Shown: piece by piece, positions 1 through 10,100 of the stretch
How positions within the stretch are numbered: position 1 is the stretch's first letter
Layout: each line of letters begins with the position of its first letter
From: Rapana venosa
Lineage: Eukaryota; Mollusca; Gastropoda; Neogastropoda; Muricidae
Direction of reading: 5' to 3'
DNA length: 64,000 nucleotides
Assembly (NCBI GenBank): GCA_028751875.1
Contig: CM054158.1
Span: 13,241,195 to 13,305,194, forward strand
Translations under genes and position numbers: made by a program
Notes under the pieces: model-generated
Database searches by the model: none
The model's input: the letters and a program-made list of their open reading frames with translations, nothing else
What the model was told of the DNA's origin: nothing

Positions 1-579
1 GAGCATGTTATTAAATGTTTAAAACGAAATTTTGTGTTAAAAATATATATAGCCTACTCATACTACCATCAAACGTTTCCATTCTTTGGGCTCATTTTCA
101 CACAAATTACATCAATTTGCCTATCAATATACTCTGTTTTGAGGGAATTCTAAGAAAAGACAGATGCTGCCCAAAATGCAACTGTGGTGACATTGGTGAC
201 AAATTTCACTCCCCTCTTATTTGTCCAATTTTGAAATGAAACTTATGACAATTGTTGCCAAAATATTACGCGAAACATCCAAACACTTTGACGTTCGAAA
301 ACTCTTTTCGTCAATATATTGGCAAAAAAGACTCTGCTCATCTGCACAATGTTGTTAAAATGATTAACATTATGGGAAATAACTTAAAATGTGTTCAAAG
401 AATTTGACACATGTAAGCAGAAAAATGTTTTGTTCCATGGTACTGAGCTCAAATATCTAGAAATAATTTATATGCTGCATGCATGTTGTCCAGTTATGAC
501 TTTGTTTCTACATGTTATGTAAATTCCTTCATATTCCTAATAGTTTACAGGGGTGACGGGAAAGAAAGAATTTTAGAAT
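1..579. other. AT-rich sequence without recognisable content
   Basis: No convincing coding frame, repeat copy or RNA gene is visible here. The longest open frame (about 74 codons) lacks splice context and any recognisable domain. Confidence 0.5.
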
Positions 580-680
580 CTGGTAACACACCGGTCTAGA
601 AAGCGAGAAGTGTGGGTTCAATCCCCGTTTTCGCCCGAACTTTTCCTCCATCCACTTGACCTTGAGTGGTGATCTGGGTG
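580..680 (+). mobile_element. SINE-B copy, left half (tRNA-like head), split by insertion
   Basis: The tRNA-like B-box area (gggttcaatcccc) and the following 'gaccttgagtggtgatctggg' segment match the SINE-B copy at 40030-40458. The copy stops at about 680 and resumes at about 4807, so it was split by the SINE-A insertion and everything nested inside it. Pieces of the head are missing or diverged, which indicates an old copy. Confidence 0.65.
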
Positions 681-683
681 ATA

Positions 684-933
684 TTTATTTATTTATTTAT
701 TTTATTTATTTATTCTTTTATATCGAGGATAATGGAATAAGCACTTATGTGCTTTTTTTTACATCCAGTCCCCGTGTGTATGCGGTTTTGTAAATTTTGT
801 CATCTTTCCACCGGCACACAATGGCCTACTCTTCCGAAAAGCGGAACAGGATTTAACGTGTGCGCAAGATGTTCTGCATGTGTTCGAACACGGGGCCTCG
901 GTTTATAGTCTCATCCGAAGGACTTTGACATTC
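684..933 (-). mobile_element. SINE-A copy, 3' half, split by RTE element
   Basis: Read on the minus strand, this carries the SINE-A body (gatgagactataaaccgagg, the 'gcagaacatcttgcgcac' type segment, aaaccgcatacacacgggg). It ends in the short aagcac/gtgctt stem-loop, 'ttattccattatcctcgata' and a (TAAA)n tail. Compare the copies at 8054-8268 and 28872-29262. The matching 5' half is at 4677-4806, beyond the inserted RTE element. Confidence 0.8.
920..933. repeat. Target-site duplication, left copy (RTE-A)
   Basis: The 14 bases ggactttgacattc recur exactly at 4677-4690. They bracket the RTE-A insertion and belong to the interrupted SINE-A, where the equivalent bases are contiguous in the copy at 28872. 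Confidence 0.85.
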
Positions 934-942
934 TTCTTCTTC

Positions 943-1896
943 TTATTCCTTATAGCTCCTAGCGAAGCATAGGGCCTCAACAGCGTCCCTCCACCTTCTC
1001 CTGTCTCTGGCAAGGGTCTTGGCCTCTTCCCATGTCAGGCTGGAGTCTTTCAGCTCACTATGCAGGCTTCTCCTCCAGGTCTGTTTGGGGCGCCCTCTCT
1101 TCCTTTTCCCTGCGGGTTCCACTCGAGCGCTTGTCTGGTGATGTTGCAAGGCTCCTTCCGTAGGGTGTGGCCGACCCAACGCCACTTTCGCCGCCTTACT
1201 TGGACTTCCATAGGCTGTTGGTTCGCCCTCATCCACAGGTCGGTACTTGGCACTCTGTCGAACCATCTGAGATGAAGGATCTGCCGGAGACATCCGTTGA
1301 TGAAGGTCTGGATCTTGGAGGAGCTGGTGTTGATGACCCGCCAAGTTTCTGACCCGTAGAGAAGCACAGACTTCACGTTGGAGTTGAAGATCCTGAGCTT
1401 GGTGGTTGTGGAGATCGCATTTGTTCTCCATACAGGTTTCAAGATGGCAAATGCTTGGCGTGCTTTCTTTATTCTTGCCTTGATGTCTTCGTCTGTGCCT
1501 CCTGTCTGGCTGATCTTACTGCCCAGGTACACAAATTCACTGACATCCTCTACTGCTTTCCCAGAGATAATAATAATAATAATAATGTATGGAATTTATA
1601 TAGCGCTGAATCTTGTAAAGCAACAAATCAAAGCGCTCAGATTTTATTTCATACCACTTTAAGTCACGGCAGATTTCTCTCCGTGAAATTCGGGCTGCTC
1701 TCCCCGGGGAGAGCGGGAGAACGCGTCGCCACTTAGCGCTGCGCCACCCTTTCACCCTTTTTTTTTTTTTTTTTTTGTGCTGCAGCTGTATTTGTTTCCC
1801 TATCAGAGTGGCTTTTTTCTAAGAATTTTGCCAGGGACAACTCTCTTGTTGCCGTGGGTTTTTTTACGTGCGCTAAATAATTACGTGTAACACACG

Positions 1897-1927
<31 letters not shown>

Positions 1928-4370
1928 TAGCGCCCAGACCACCACTCATGGTCTAATGGATGGGGGAAAAATTTCCGGTCCAAACGGGGTACGAACCGCC
2001 GCACACTTCAGACCCGGACTTTTCGCTTTCTAGACAGGCGCGTTACCTCTAGACCACCGATCCACCAGATGGTGACAGGAGCCTCTTGCTGGTTGTTGTT
2101 ACGCAGTAGCTTGGTCTTCTCTTGACTGATCCTGAGGCCAACACGTCTAGCTGTGGTATCTAGGGCAGTGACTTTGCTTTGGATGTGCTGCAGGCGGTGG
2201 GATAGCAGAGCCAGGTCATCGGCAAAATCGAGATCTTCCAGCTTTGTCATGAGGGTCCATTGGATACCTTTCCCGGAACTTGCGTAGGCCGTCCTTGTCA
2301 CCCAGTCCAGCACCACAAGGAAGAGGAGTGGAGACAACAAGCAGCCCTGTCTGACATCGAAGAGATCCGAAGCTGTCAGAGAGTCTTCCACCGTGATGAC
2401 CTGGCAGGAGAATCCTTCGTAAAGTTGTCTATGATGTTGATAAACTCTGATGCACACCATAGTGGAGAAGGATGTTCCAGATTGCTTGTCTGTCCACGCT
2501 GTCAAAGGCCTTCTCAAATCGATGAAGCAGGCGTAAGAGAGGTGACTGCCATTCTATGACTGTTCCACGATGATTCTGAGGGTCGCAGGTCGGTACAGGA
2601 ACGTTCTTTTCTGAAGCCTGCTGTTCATCTCGAAGAGTCTTGTCGAGAGCATCTTTCATTCGGTCCAGGATGACTCTTGTGAGGACTTTGCTGGGATGGA
2701 CAACAGGGTGATACCTCGCCACTTTCCCACACGGAGAGGTCGCCGGCTTGGGGAGCTTCACAAGCAGGCCCTTCTTCCATTCTGCTGGCACCCCCCAGTT
2801 GTCCAGATCAGTTGAGCAAGCGGTGTAACTCGTCAACGATTCACTAACCCCCTTCTTTCAAGGCTTCTGCCGGAATGTTGTCAATGCCAGCAGCCTTGCC
2901 GTTCTTCAAGCTGCTGATGGCCTTTCGGATCTCTGTCTTGGTGATCTCTCCAATGTTGATGTCGAGAGGGTCCCCTGGCCCCAGCTGAGGTCGTTCCTCT
3001 GGGGCTGGTCGATTCAAGACCTCCTGAAAATGCTCTTTCCATCTTGTTAGCTGGTCTTCAATAGAGGTGAGAAGCTTCCCTTCCTTGTCTCTGACAGGTC
3101 TGTTTGGGTTGCTGCGACGCCCGCTAAGAAGCCTGGTGGTGGCATACAGGGTCTTGAGGTCTCCCTTGCCAGCAGCCTCTTCTCCTTCATCTGCGATGGC
3201 ATTGATGCGAGCTCGTTTGTCTGCTCGTAGCTCATTCTTGGCTTCTTTGGCAAGTATGGAGTACTTGGCTGTTGCTCGCCGCTTCTGTTGCGGTCGTAGC
3301 TCGGTTCAGCTCTGTTTGGCTAGCCTTCTCTCCTCAACTTTATTCCAGGTCTCATCCTTGATCCATGGCTTCCTATTTGTCTGTGGTTGTCCCAAAACCT
3401 CATCACAGCTCCCACAATGGCGTCTTTGAAGGTGGTCCATTTGTGTTCCACTGTTTCTGTCTCCTCTGACTGGAGCACTTGGAAGCGGTTGTGAAGTGAG
3501 ATCTGAAATGCCTGCTTTGTGTCTTCTTGTTTTCAATCTCAAAACGTTGAACTTTTTCCTTGGATTCTGCAGAGTCTTTCTCGCAGAAAAGCGCATCTTG
3601 ATCTTGGTGACCACAAGATGGTGGTCTGACCCTATGTCTGCTCCGCGTCTTACTCTCACGTCTTGTAGGGAGCTCCGGTAGCGTTGTCTCACCATGACGT
3701 GATCTATCTGGTTCTCTGTCTGGTGGTCGGGGGAGACCCAGGTGGCTTTGTGGCAACGCTGATGTGGAAAAAGGTGCCTCCAATCACAACGCTGTTGGCA
3801 GCACAAAAATCAGCAAGCATTTCTCCATTTTTGTTTATGTTTTTCCAAGCCCATGTACGTCCCATCCCGCTCTCTATCAGTGTTGTCAGTCCTGACCTTG
3901 GCGTTCATGTCCCCCATGAGGATGAGCATGTCCCGTCTCGAACTTTGTCTACCACCGACTGGCTGGGTGTAGAAGTTGTCCTTGTCTTCCTCCTCCGCGG
4001 TGTTGGTAGGGCGTAGCACATGACAAGGGACACCTTCTGGAAGCGCGACTCAAACTGAGCGGTGATGATGCGGTCTGAAACAAGCATCCCATTCCAGCAG
4101 GCTCTTGGCTGCATGCTTGGACAGCAGGAGACCTACTCCAGCTTCGTGACGGTCTTCTTCACTTTTACCGGAGTAGAGCAAGGTTTCTCCTGACTGTAAT
4201 CTTGTCACTCCGTGACCATTCCACCGGACTTCGGACATGCCCAGGAGTGTGAGGCGATATCTGTTCATCTCCCTCACTGTCTGCGCACACCGTCCGGTTT
4301 CCCAGAGGGTCCTTACGTTCCATGTTCCAAGTAGGACCGGCCGACGTGACAACAACCTCGGGGACTTCAT
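943..4370 (-). pseudogene. RTE-A endonuclease/reverse transcriptase, frameshifted
   Basis: Decayed ORF of the RTE-A element. The endonuclease N-terminus is open from 4370 to 4050. Further endonuclease pieces follow in other frames at 4019-3306. Reverse transcriptase pieces are at 2836-2429 and 2517-2067, the latter containing DFADDLALL. After the SINE-B insertion, the RTE-type C-terminal region continues from about 1562 (VSEFVYLGSKIS) down to 943 in two frames. The protein would copy element RNA into the genome by target-primed reverse transcription. Several frameshifts and in-frame stops disable it. Confidence 0.85.
1568..2066 (-). mobile_element. SINE-B copy nested in RTE-A
   Basis: The minus strand reads ggtggatcggtggtctagag at the head, then the SINE-B body (gtctttcggatgagacgata, then ttgccgtgggt-equivalent) and the 'ctccccggggagagc' region. 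It closes with the shared tail module gcgctttgatttgttgcttt...gcgctatataaattccatac and (ATT)n. It interrupts the reverse transcriptase coding region between VTI and the GKAVEDV segment. This tail differs from the pentamer tail of the copy at 40030. Confidence 0.85.
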
Positions 4371-4676
4371 CAGGGGCGTCTCCGGTTTGAGGGGTCGTCA
4401 GCCCTGCAGCTTCCTGACGGTTTTGGCTGCAGCGCGTCATAGTTTCCTGAAGGATCCCCAGATCTCCCAAAGACTGAGTTGGCAAGAGTTTTTCTGTTTA
4501 AGGTTTCCGTAACAGGAGTTGTTTTACGGAGCAGGGTTGTTAGCCCTGTGTCCAACCCCCTTTACCTAGGGGGAAAGGTGCCTCCTTAGTCGCCTTTTAC
4601 GACATGCCTGGATGGCGGGCAGGGTTCCTATTCTTGCAATGCTCGCTTTGCAAGCATACCCCGGGAGACCCACGGG

Positions 4677-4690
4677 GGACTTTGACATTC
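4677..4690. repeat. Target-site duplication, right copy (RTE-A)
   Basis: Exact 14-base repeat of 920-933 on the far side of RTE-A. Confidence 0.85.
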
Positions 4691-4806
4691 AGTTCGATTT
4701 TTTTGTCAAACTGGGAAGAAAGGGCGAGGCTGGGAATCGAACCCAGAACCTCACGGTTAACTTGTTGGCAGGCGAACGTCTTAACCATCCTGCCACCTTC
4801 CTTCCG
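4677..4806 (-). mobile_element. SINE-A copy, 5' half with tRNA-like head
   Basis: The minus strand reads ggaaggtggcaggatggtta, then a B box (ggttcgattcccagcc), then the 'cagtttgacaaaaaaatcga' stretch. The order matches the intact copy at 28872-29262. It completes the SINE-A split by RTE-A. Confidence 0.82.
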
Positions 4807-5142
4807 TGCTAGTCTTTGGGTGAGGGGATAAACCATGTCCAGTGTGCAGCAGGTATTCAGTGCACGTAGCCTACAAGAACCCATGGCAACAAGACAAGTT
4901 GTCCCTGGCAAAATTCTGTAGACAAAAAAACCCCTACTCTCGTTGGGAAACCAGAACACTTGCTGACAGGAATGTATTTTTCTTAATTAATGGGTGGTGC
5001 TGTGCTTGTGGAGACGCGCTTTCCCCAGGGAGAACAGCAACAAATTGCAGGCTGAGATATCTGCCACAATTAGAAATGGTATAGGCCTACAATACAATAC
5101 GATACGATACGATACAATACGATACGATACAATACAATACAA
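4807..5142 (+). mobile_element. SINE-B copy, right half, with pentamer tail
   Basis: Resumes SINE-B where the left half (580-680) stopped, with the aagttgtccctggcaaaatt segment, the 'gacgcgctttccccaggg' segment and 'tctgccac'. It ends in a pentanucleotide array of (GATAC/AATAC)n at 5089-5142. Pentamer tails recur on SINE-B at 9624 (TTGTA) and 40435 (ATGAA). Confidence 0.75.
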
Positions 5143-6688
5143 CAATGATAAGTGATTGTGCCTTGCGCGAACCAAGGGAGGTAATACAAGCTGAACTCTA
5201 TCTCTCTTAGGCTACACACCGGTATAACTTGGGGTTCGTGTAGTATGTTGTATAGAGTAGAGTGAAAACAAATTTTAATGTTGGTGATTTTAACAGATTT
5301 TTTAAAGCATGAATAAATGGACTGTGCACTTCTTTTTGGGATTGAGGACATAGAGCAATACCAGGTAGTCACGAGAAAGTTGGAAATAATCATCAAATGA
5401 GGATTGCCTGTATTCCTGCAGCGTTGACCCTGCACATGCATATTGCGGTAAGGAAGCTAGCAGACAAAGGACTGAAGGGGTACAGTGTTTGCTGAAAAAT
5501 TAAAAAATTTCAAACCTACCAAATTTGTTCAAAATCACAAGAGTTTTGAGTCAGAGGCTAGTCTTTCACAAAAAGTGGTTTTTATTTCTGTGGATGCCTT
5601 AGTACGTGGGGTATGAATATAAGAGTCACATAGAAAAACAGAAGGAAAAGAGTGATTTTTAAATACTGGCCTTAATCTTCTACCTAATGAATGCCGCTTC
5701 CAGATTAATCCAGCCTGGTTTTCAGAGGATAAATGGTGTAGTTCGCTTTACCTTGTATGAAAAAAAAGCTGTGGCTCTAGGAAAAGATTGAACTGACACA
5801 TAAAAATTCACTCCCTGGTCCAGCTCTTTAGGAAGAAAATTCAATGAGCAAAATCAGTTTTGACTCGGTGCAGATGATCTGGGACAATGCCTTTTTCTCT
5901 GTAAACAAACACCCCCAAACAACAGCAACAACAACGACAACAACAATAACAAACAGACAACCAGAATTAACAGCAAGAGAAATTTATATCACTAGTCAGT
6001 CTTCTGGGCCAAATTTTTTGTTCCTGCCAGCAAGCTTACACATAACATCTTCCGCGGAGTCCATCTTTCTTTCTTAGAAAAGCAGGTCAGCTATGTCCGG
6101 TTGTATGGATGACACATATATACCCAGCATGCCATAAGTGACCTGCACAGATGGACTCCGCCGTGTTCAGCTTGTCCTCTTACATGAAATCCCCAGTGAG
6201 AGATGTACCCCACTGACTCCCAAAGGTAGAAAACAAGAAAACAAAAGTTCTTGTCAGAAAAATCGAGCAACACAATCTGAATCTGTGAAAAACTCAACTG
6301 TCTCCATCGCCGCTGTCATCAATAGGAGCTTCATCAGGGTTCGCCATCTTTCTCTGTCTCTGCTGAGTTCTACGATCTCTTGTAGCCCTCCAAGACCACT
6401 GATCTCAGTAATGTTGGCAATATAGGAAGTTGGTGGTGGTCTGCTTCTTTTCCTTCTGCATGCCTTCAGCTTTGCCTTGGAGAACTGTCGTCATTAGATT
6501 TGTCTGTGTGTTTCTGTTTGCACAACCAGTGTAGCTCAGTCTACGCCCATCAATTTTTAGCCAACATTGATTTATCTTTGCACTGAGAATCCGCGAGGAG
6601 TATGATAATCAGCATCTGATTTTGTAGGGTTTTTTTGCACTGAACAAACGGCGCTTCCTGTTCTGTACTGCAGATGAATCTGTGGACT
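5143..6688. other. Non-coding sequence, one inverted repeat
   Basis: No supported gene. A CAA-rich stretch lies at 5915-5955. A 13-bp inverted repeat pairs 6054-6066 with 6149-6161, with an inner 8-bp pair at 6082-6089 and 6139-6146. Short open frames here have no recognisable domain. Confidence 0.5.
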
Positions 6689-6872
6689 GTAATCATCATC
6701 ATCGTCATCATTATCATCATCCTCATCATCCTCATCATCATCATCATTGTCGTCGTCGTCGTCGTCGTCGTCGCCACCACCACCACCACCACCACCACCA
6801 CCACCACCACCACCACGTAAAGGCCTAAGTCATCATTATTACCACCACCACCACCACCACCACCACCACCCT
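6689..6872. repeat. Compound trinucleotide microsatellite (CAT/GTC/CCA)
   Basis: Runs of CAT, CGT and CCA triplets to 6815, then a second CCA run at 6840-6870. The adjoining 6873-7410 holds nothing recognisable except poly-C and poly-T runs near 7278-7305. Confidence 0.95.
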
Positions 6873-7409
6873 AAAGGCCTTAGTGGCATTTATCTTTGAA
6901 TAGCTGGGGCTCAAAATGCATGAAATTTCAGTCCATGATTTTTTGGGGGCACTAGCTATTGTGTCACGCAGCTAGGCACTGAGGCTGGCAGTCTACCAGA
7001 TGCATGCAGAAAACAGACAGAATAAAAGATGGGCACTGGGATGGACAGAACATGAAAGAGAAACTTCAAACACACATCACTACACACAACACAACTTGAG
7101 AGATTTTACAGATTTAATTACTTTCATATTGACTGAATCACATCAAAGATCTGTTTTAACTTCAGGAGGTGGGCATTTACCATTAAAAAAATCCCGCATA
7201 ATAGAATGGATGGCGTTTGTCTGCGAATGGTTTACCCTTTAAAAAAATAAATAACAACAAAACAAAGCAAAGCACAACCCCCCCCCCCCACAAATTTTTT
7301 TTTTTAAATCAATCGAATTAAGAGGGGTTTATGTCTTAGTCCATTCTTTCAAAAAGAATGTTCTTGCAATACTTAACTCGCAATGCGAAATTGAAACAAA
7401 AACAAACAT

Positions 7410-7410
<1 letters not shown>

Positions 7411-7473
<63 letters not shown>

Positions 7474-7475
7474 CT

Positions 7476-7521
<46 letters not shown>

Positions 7522-7523
7522 CT

Positions 7524-7581
<58 letters not shown>

Positions 7582-7598
7582 CACACACACACACACAC
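7411..7598. repeat. Compound (CT)n-(CA)n microsatellite
   Basis: About 110 bp of nearly pure CT is followed directly by about 70 bp of CA. Long open frames over it, on both strands, are products of the dinucleotide repeat. Confidence 0.97.
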
Positions 7599-7694
7599 TT
7601 CGTGCCAAAAGGACATTACGATAACAAAATACTGTCACGGTTACAGCTATTAACTCACCCTCCATTCCAGAAGATTTCTCTATAATTTCAAAAA

Positions 7695-7815
7695 AGATAT
7701 TCTGATGCAGTCATAAGTCCTGTTTTCTTTTTCTTTTTATTATTGTTATTTTTGAACGGTATTGACAATAGCGGGTTCCCAAAAAGTTAAGAGCAACATT
7801 TGTTTCCAGGTTTTG
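7695..7815 (+). repeat. Direct repeat, left copy, flanking the 8.3-8.8 kb ORF
   Basis: Contains ttctgatgcagt and tattgacaatagcgggttcc. Both recur, with small differences, at 9185-9290 in the same orientation. It does not match the SINE families in this window. The rest of 7599-8053 is C- and A-rich low-complexity sequence. Confidence 0.6.
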
Positions 7816-8053
7816 ACAACACAACAAACGATTTATCTTGTTCTGGAAAGCTTTACTTTCAATATACAATATGCCACAGGATTTATCAACAAGTAGCGAC
7901 TTCAGACCCCCCCCCCCTCCCCGGTATCCCCCTCCTCCCCGCTCACATCCCCCACCCCTCACTCCCCCCCAAAAAAAACCCCCAACCCAACAACAACCAC
8001 AACGCCAAACCAAATCAAAACAAAAACAACAACAACCCCAAACCCTCACAAAG

Positions 8054-8268
8054 CAGATGAGACTATAAACCGAGGCCCCGTGCGCGAACGCACGCAGAAC
8101 ATCTTGCGCACACGTTAAATCCTGTTCCGCTTTTCGTAAGAGTAGGCCATTGTGTGCCGGTGGGAACAGATGACAGAATTTATAAAACCGCATACACACG
8201 GGGGACTGTATGTAAAAAAAAAGCACCTAAGTGCTTATTCCATTATCCTCGATATAAAAGAATAAAAT
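8054..8268 (+). mobile_element. SINE-A copy, 5'-truncated
   Basis: Starts in the body at gatgagactataaaccgagg and runs through the 'accgcatacacacggggga' segment, the aagcac/gtgctt stem-loop and 'ttattccattatcctcgata'. It lies just downstream of the stop codon of the minus-strand ORF at 8285. The tRNA-like head is absent. Confidence 0.85.
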
Positions 8269-8284
8269 GGGGAAAAAATGCAGC

Positions 8285-8781
8285 CTAGAGTTCAGCCAGT
8301 TCCATTTCTTCCTGGGTCTGAGGGCTCTCGGCTCCCTGAGGACTCAGTCGCCCATCCTCCTCCTTGTCCTGCTGGTCTCTGAGCTTCCTGTTGAGCAGCT
8401 CTGGGCGGCAGAGGTGGATCAGCATGACGATGCTGCAGCAGGTCACCAGGAAGGCGCCACACACGATGGCGGCGATGTCCTTCTCGTCCAAAGACATGGC
8501 TGAGGTCAGTGGGGGCTTGGGCTTGGTCTCGGGTTCTTGTGGCTTTGTCCGAGGTTCTTGTGGCTTTGTCTGAGGTTCTTGTGGCGGTGTCCGAGGTTCT
8601 TGTGGCTTTGTCTGAGGTTCTTGTGGCTTTGTCCGAGGTTCTTTTGGCTTTGTCTCAGGTTTTGTGGCTTTGTCCGAGGTTCTTTTGGTTTTGTCTCAGG
8701 TTCTTGTGGCTTTGTCCGAGGTTCTTGTGGCTTTGTCCGAGGTTCTTGTGGCTTTGTCTGAGGTTGTTGTGGCTTTGTTCG
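8285..8781 (-). CDS. Possible last exon of a single-pass membrane protein with a heptapeptide-repeat stalk
   Basis: From the ATG at 8497 the frame encodes 70 residues. A short acidic start (MSLDEKD) leads into a hydrophobic segment of about 20 residues (IAAIVCGAFLVTCC...IVMLI), then a basic, then acidic tail ending EEMELAEL. Upstream on the minus strand the same frame stays open through a 21-bp minisatellite encoding Pro/Thr/Lys/Gln repeats such as TKPQEP. The frame closes at a TAA near 8784. This arrangement suggests an extracellular repeat stalk, a transmembrane helix and a cytoplasmic tail. Alternatively an exon may start at 8499 after an AG acceptor (ctgacctcag), leaving the repeat in an intron. 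No family is recognised and no upstream exon was found. It could be a decayed gene. Confidence 0.38.
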
Positions 8782-8830
8782 GTTATTGTGGCTTTGTCAG
8801 AGGTTCTTTTGGCTTTGTCTCAGACTCTTA
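8505..8830. repeat. 21-bp minisatellite, about 15 units
   Basis: The plus-strand unit is close to gaggttcttgtggctttgtc plus one base. Most units are exactly 21 bp, so they preserve a reading frame. A 20-bp unit near 8657-8676 and a 19-bp unit near 8778-8796 break the frame, and together the two losses sum to three bases. Confidence 0.93.
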
Positions 8831-8840
8831 TCACACGCTT

Positions 8841-9184
8841 GTAGACAAAGGTGTTTTTTGTGCGCGCAGTTTGCTCTCAAATCAGAGATGTTTCTCAGTT
8901 TTTGAAGAACTTCTGTCTTTTAGGGTATACTTTTTGTTTCTGGAATTGGGGTTTTTGCGGTGTTTTTTTGTTTGTTTGGGTGTTATTTTTGCGTTGGTTG
9001 GATGGTCGAATCAGTTCACTTGTATCTTTATTTTCTGCTTCTTTGATTTTATAAGGTGGGTTTTTTAACACTTATAAAATTTGAAACTCACAGTATTTGG
9101 AAAATGAAAGGACAATATTATACGTTGCTTCGGTAATCTTTGACCAGTTGATATGTTGAATCCAGTGTGTCAAGATTTAACATA
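8841..9184. other. T-rich non-coding sequence
   Basis: No recognisable gene or repeat. It could be intron or 5' flank of the minus-strand ORF at 8285-8781. Confidence 0.4.
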
Positions 9185-9290
9185 AGTATTCTGATGTAGT
9201 TGTTAGCCCAAGTCCCGTTTTCGTATTTTGTCGAATGTTATTGACAATAGCGGGTTCCCATACAATTAATAACGTCCGGCGTTTGCTTCA
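9185..9290 (+). repeat. Direct repeat, right copy
   Basis: Matches 7695-7815 through ttctgatgtagt and tattgacaatagcgggttcc, about 1.49 kb further right. The two copies bracket the SINE-A fragment, the membrane-protein ORF and its minisatellite. The following 9291-9623 shows nothing recognisable. Confidence 0.6.
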
Positions 9291-9623
9291 ACTGGTTGGA
9301 CCTTGGGTTTCGTTCAAAGTTCCTTTTCTCTTGCAAATAGTACGAAGAAACTGTATGCGTAAATGTTCCAGTGAACGATCTGTAACAAAGAGAAAGGGAT
9401 TTATAAACAAAAGGCATTACTGGCTCCTTTGATTCATTTTATATAACCACAGTTAATTAAGCTTTATTCAGTCTGGCAAAAAAGAGAATGATGATCAACT
9501 TTTATATTTTTAAAAAAAATTCACGTTATGTAAAGAGTCCCTGTAAATGTTCTGAGATTATGGGGTTTTCTTTCAGGTGGAAGATCTTCATCTCTTTTCG
9601 TGAATCTGCTTACGAAAATGATT

Positions 9624-10100
9624 ATTGCATTGTATTGTGTTGTATTGTATTGTATTGTATTGAATTGTGCTGTGATGCGTTGTATCGTATTGTGCTGTAT
9701 TGCATTATTTTGAACCGTATTTTGTAGCACCTTTAAGTCTACCTCAGAATTCTTTGTGTGACATTCAGGCAGCTCTCCCTGGGAAGAGCAACTATACACC
9801 GCCACAAGAGCAGCGCCACCCATTTTTATATCTACTCATTTTTATGTATGTGTTTCCCAGTGCAAGTGGCTTTTCTCCTATAGAATTTTCTCAGGGACTA
9901 TTCTCTTGCTGGCGTGGGTTATTTCACATGCCCTAAATGTGTTTCCCACAGAACCTCGGTTTCTCATGTAATCGGAAATTCGAGCGCCGGACCATTACTC
10001 GAGGTTTAGTTTGGGAAGGCAGGGTTCAAACGGAGATGGAACATGCGACTTCACGCTTTGTAGATGGACCCGTTACCTCTGAGCCATCAGTCTACGGATT
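9624..10100 (-). mobile_element. SINE-B copy with (TTGTA)n tail, diverged
   Basis: The pentamer array at 9624-9720 is the SINE tail. The body follows: gcagctctccctgggaagag, then tttctcagggactattctc, a tRNA-like head remnant and 'cgttacctctgagcca' at the far end. It is clearly older than the copy at 1568. Sequence from 10101 to 10439 shows nothing recognisable. Confidence 0.75.

Larger units (their letters stand above)
934..4676 (-). mobile_element. RTE-like non-LTR retrotransposon (RTE-A), near full length, inactive
   Basis: A minus-strand LINE of about 3.7 kb, or about 3.2 kb without its nested SINE. In element order it has a GC-rich 5' leader (4676 to about 4371), an apurinic-type endonuclease start (LLGTWNVRTLWETGR, then LGMSEVRWNG), more endonuclease at about 3306-4114, reverse transcriptase with a FADD catalytic box near 2225, and the C-terminal segment typical of RTE proteins (RRKWRWVGHTLRK, then ALEWNPQGK). 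The 3' end carries a (GAA)n tail. Frameshifts scatter the protein over several frames, so it cannot be active. A 14-bp duplication flanks it. The element inserted into a SINE-A copy and was later hit by a SINE-B. The RTE assignment rests on motif recognition; a closely related clade is possible. Confidence 0.88.

Noticed and set aside
7329..7665. Long open frames rich in Arg/Glu, Ser/Leu or His/Thr over CT/CA tracts (also 12.6-13.1, 22.2, 23.3, 33.7-34.0, 34.9-35.1, 38.3-38.5 and 50.2-50.6 kb)
   Set aside because: Dinucleotide repeats are free of stop codons in most frames. The composition is entirely explained by the repeat.
8509..8844. Plus-strand open frames over the 21-bp minisatellite (Val/Leu/Ser/Glu repeats)
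   Set aside because: All frames of the unit are open. Only the minus frame connects to a plausible transmembrane exon.
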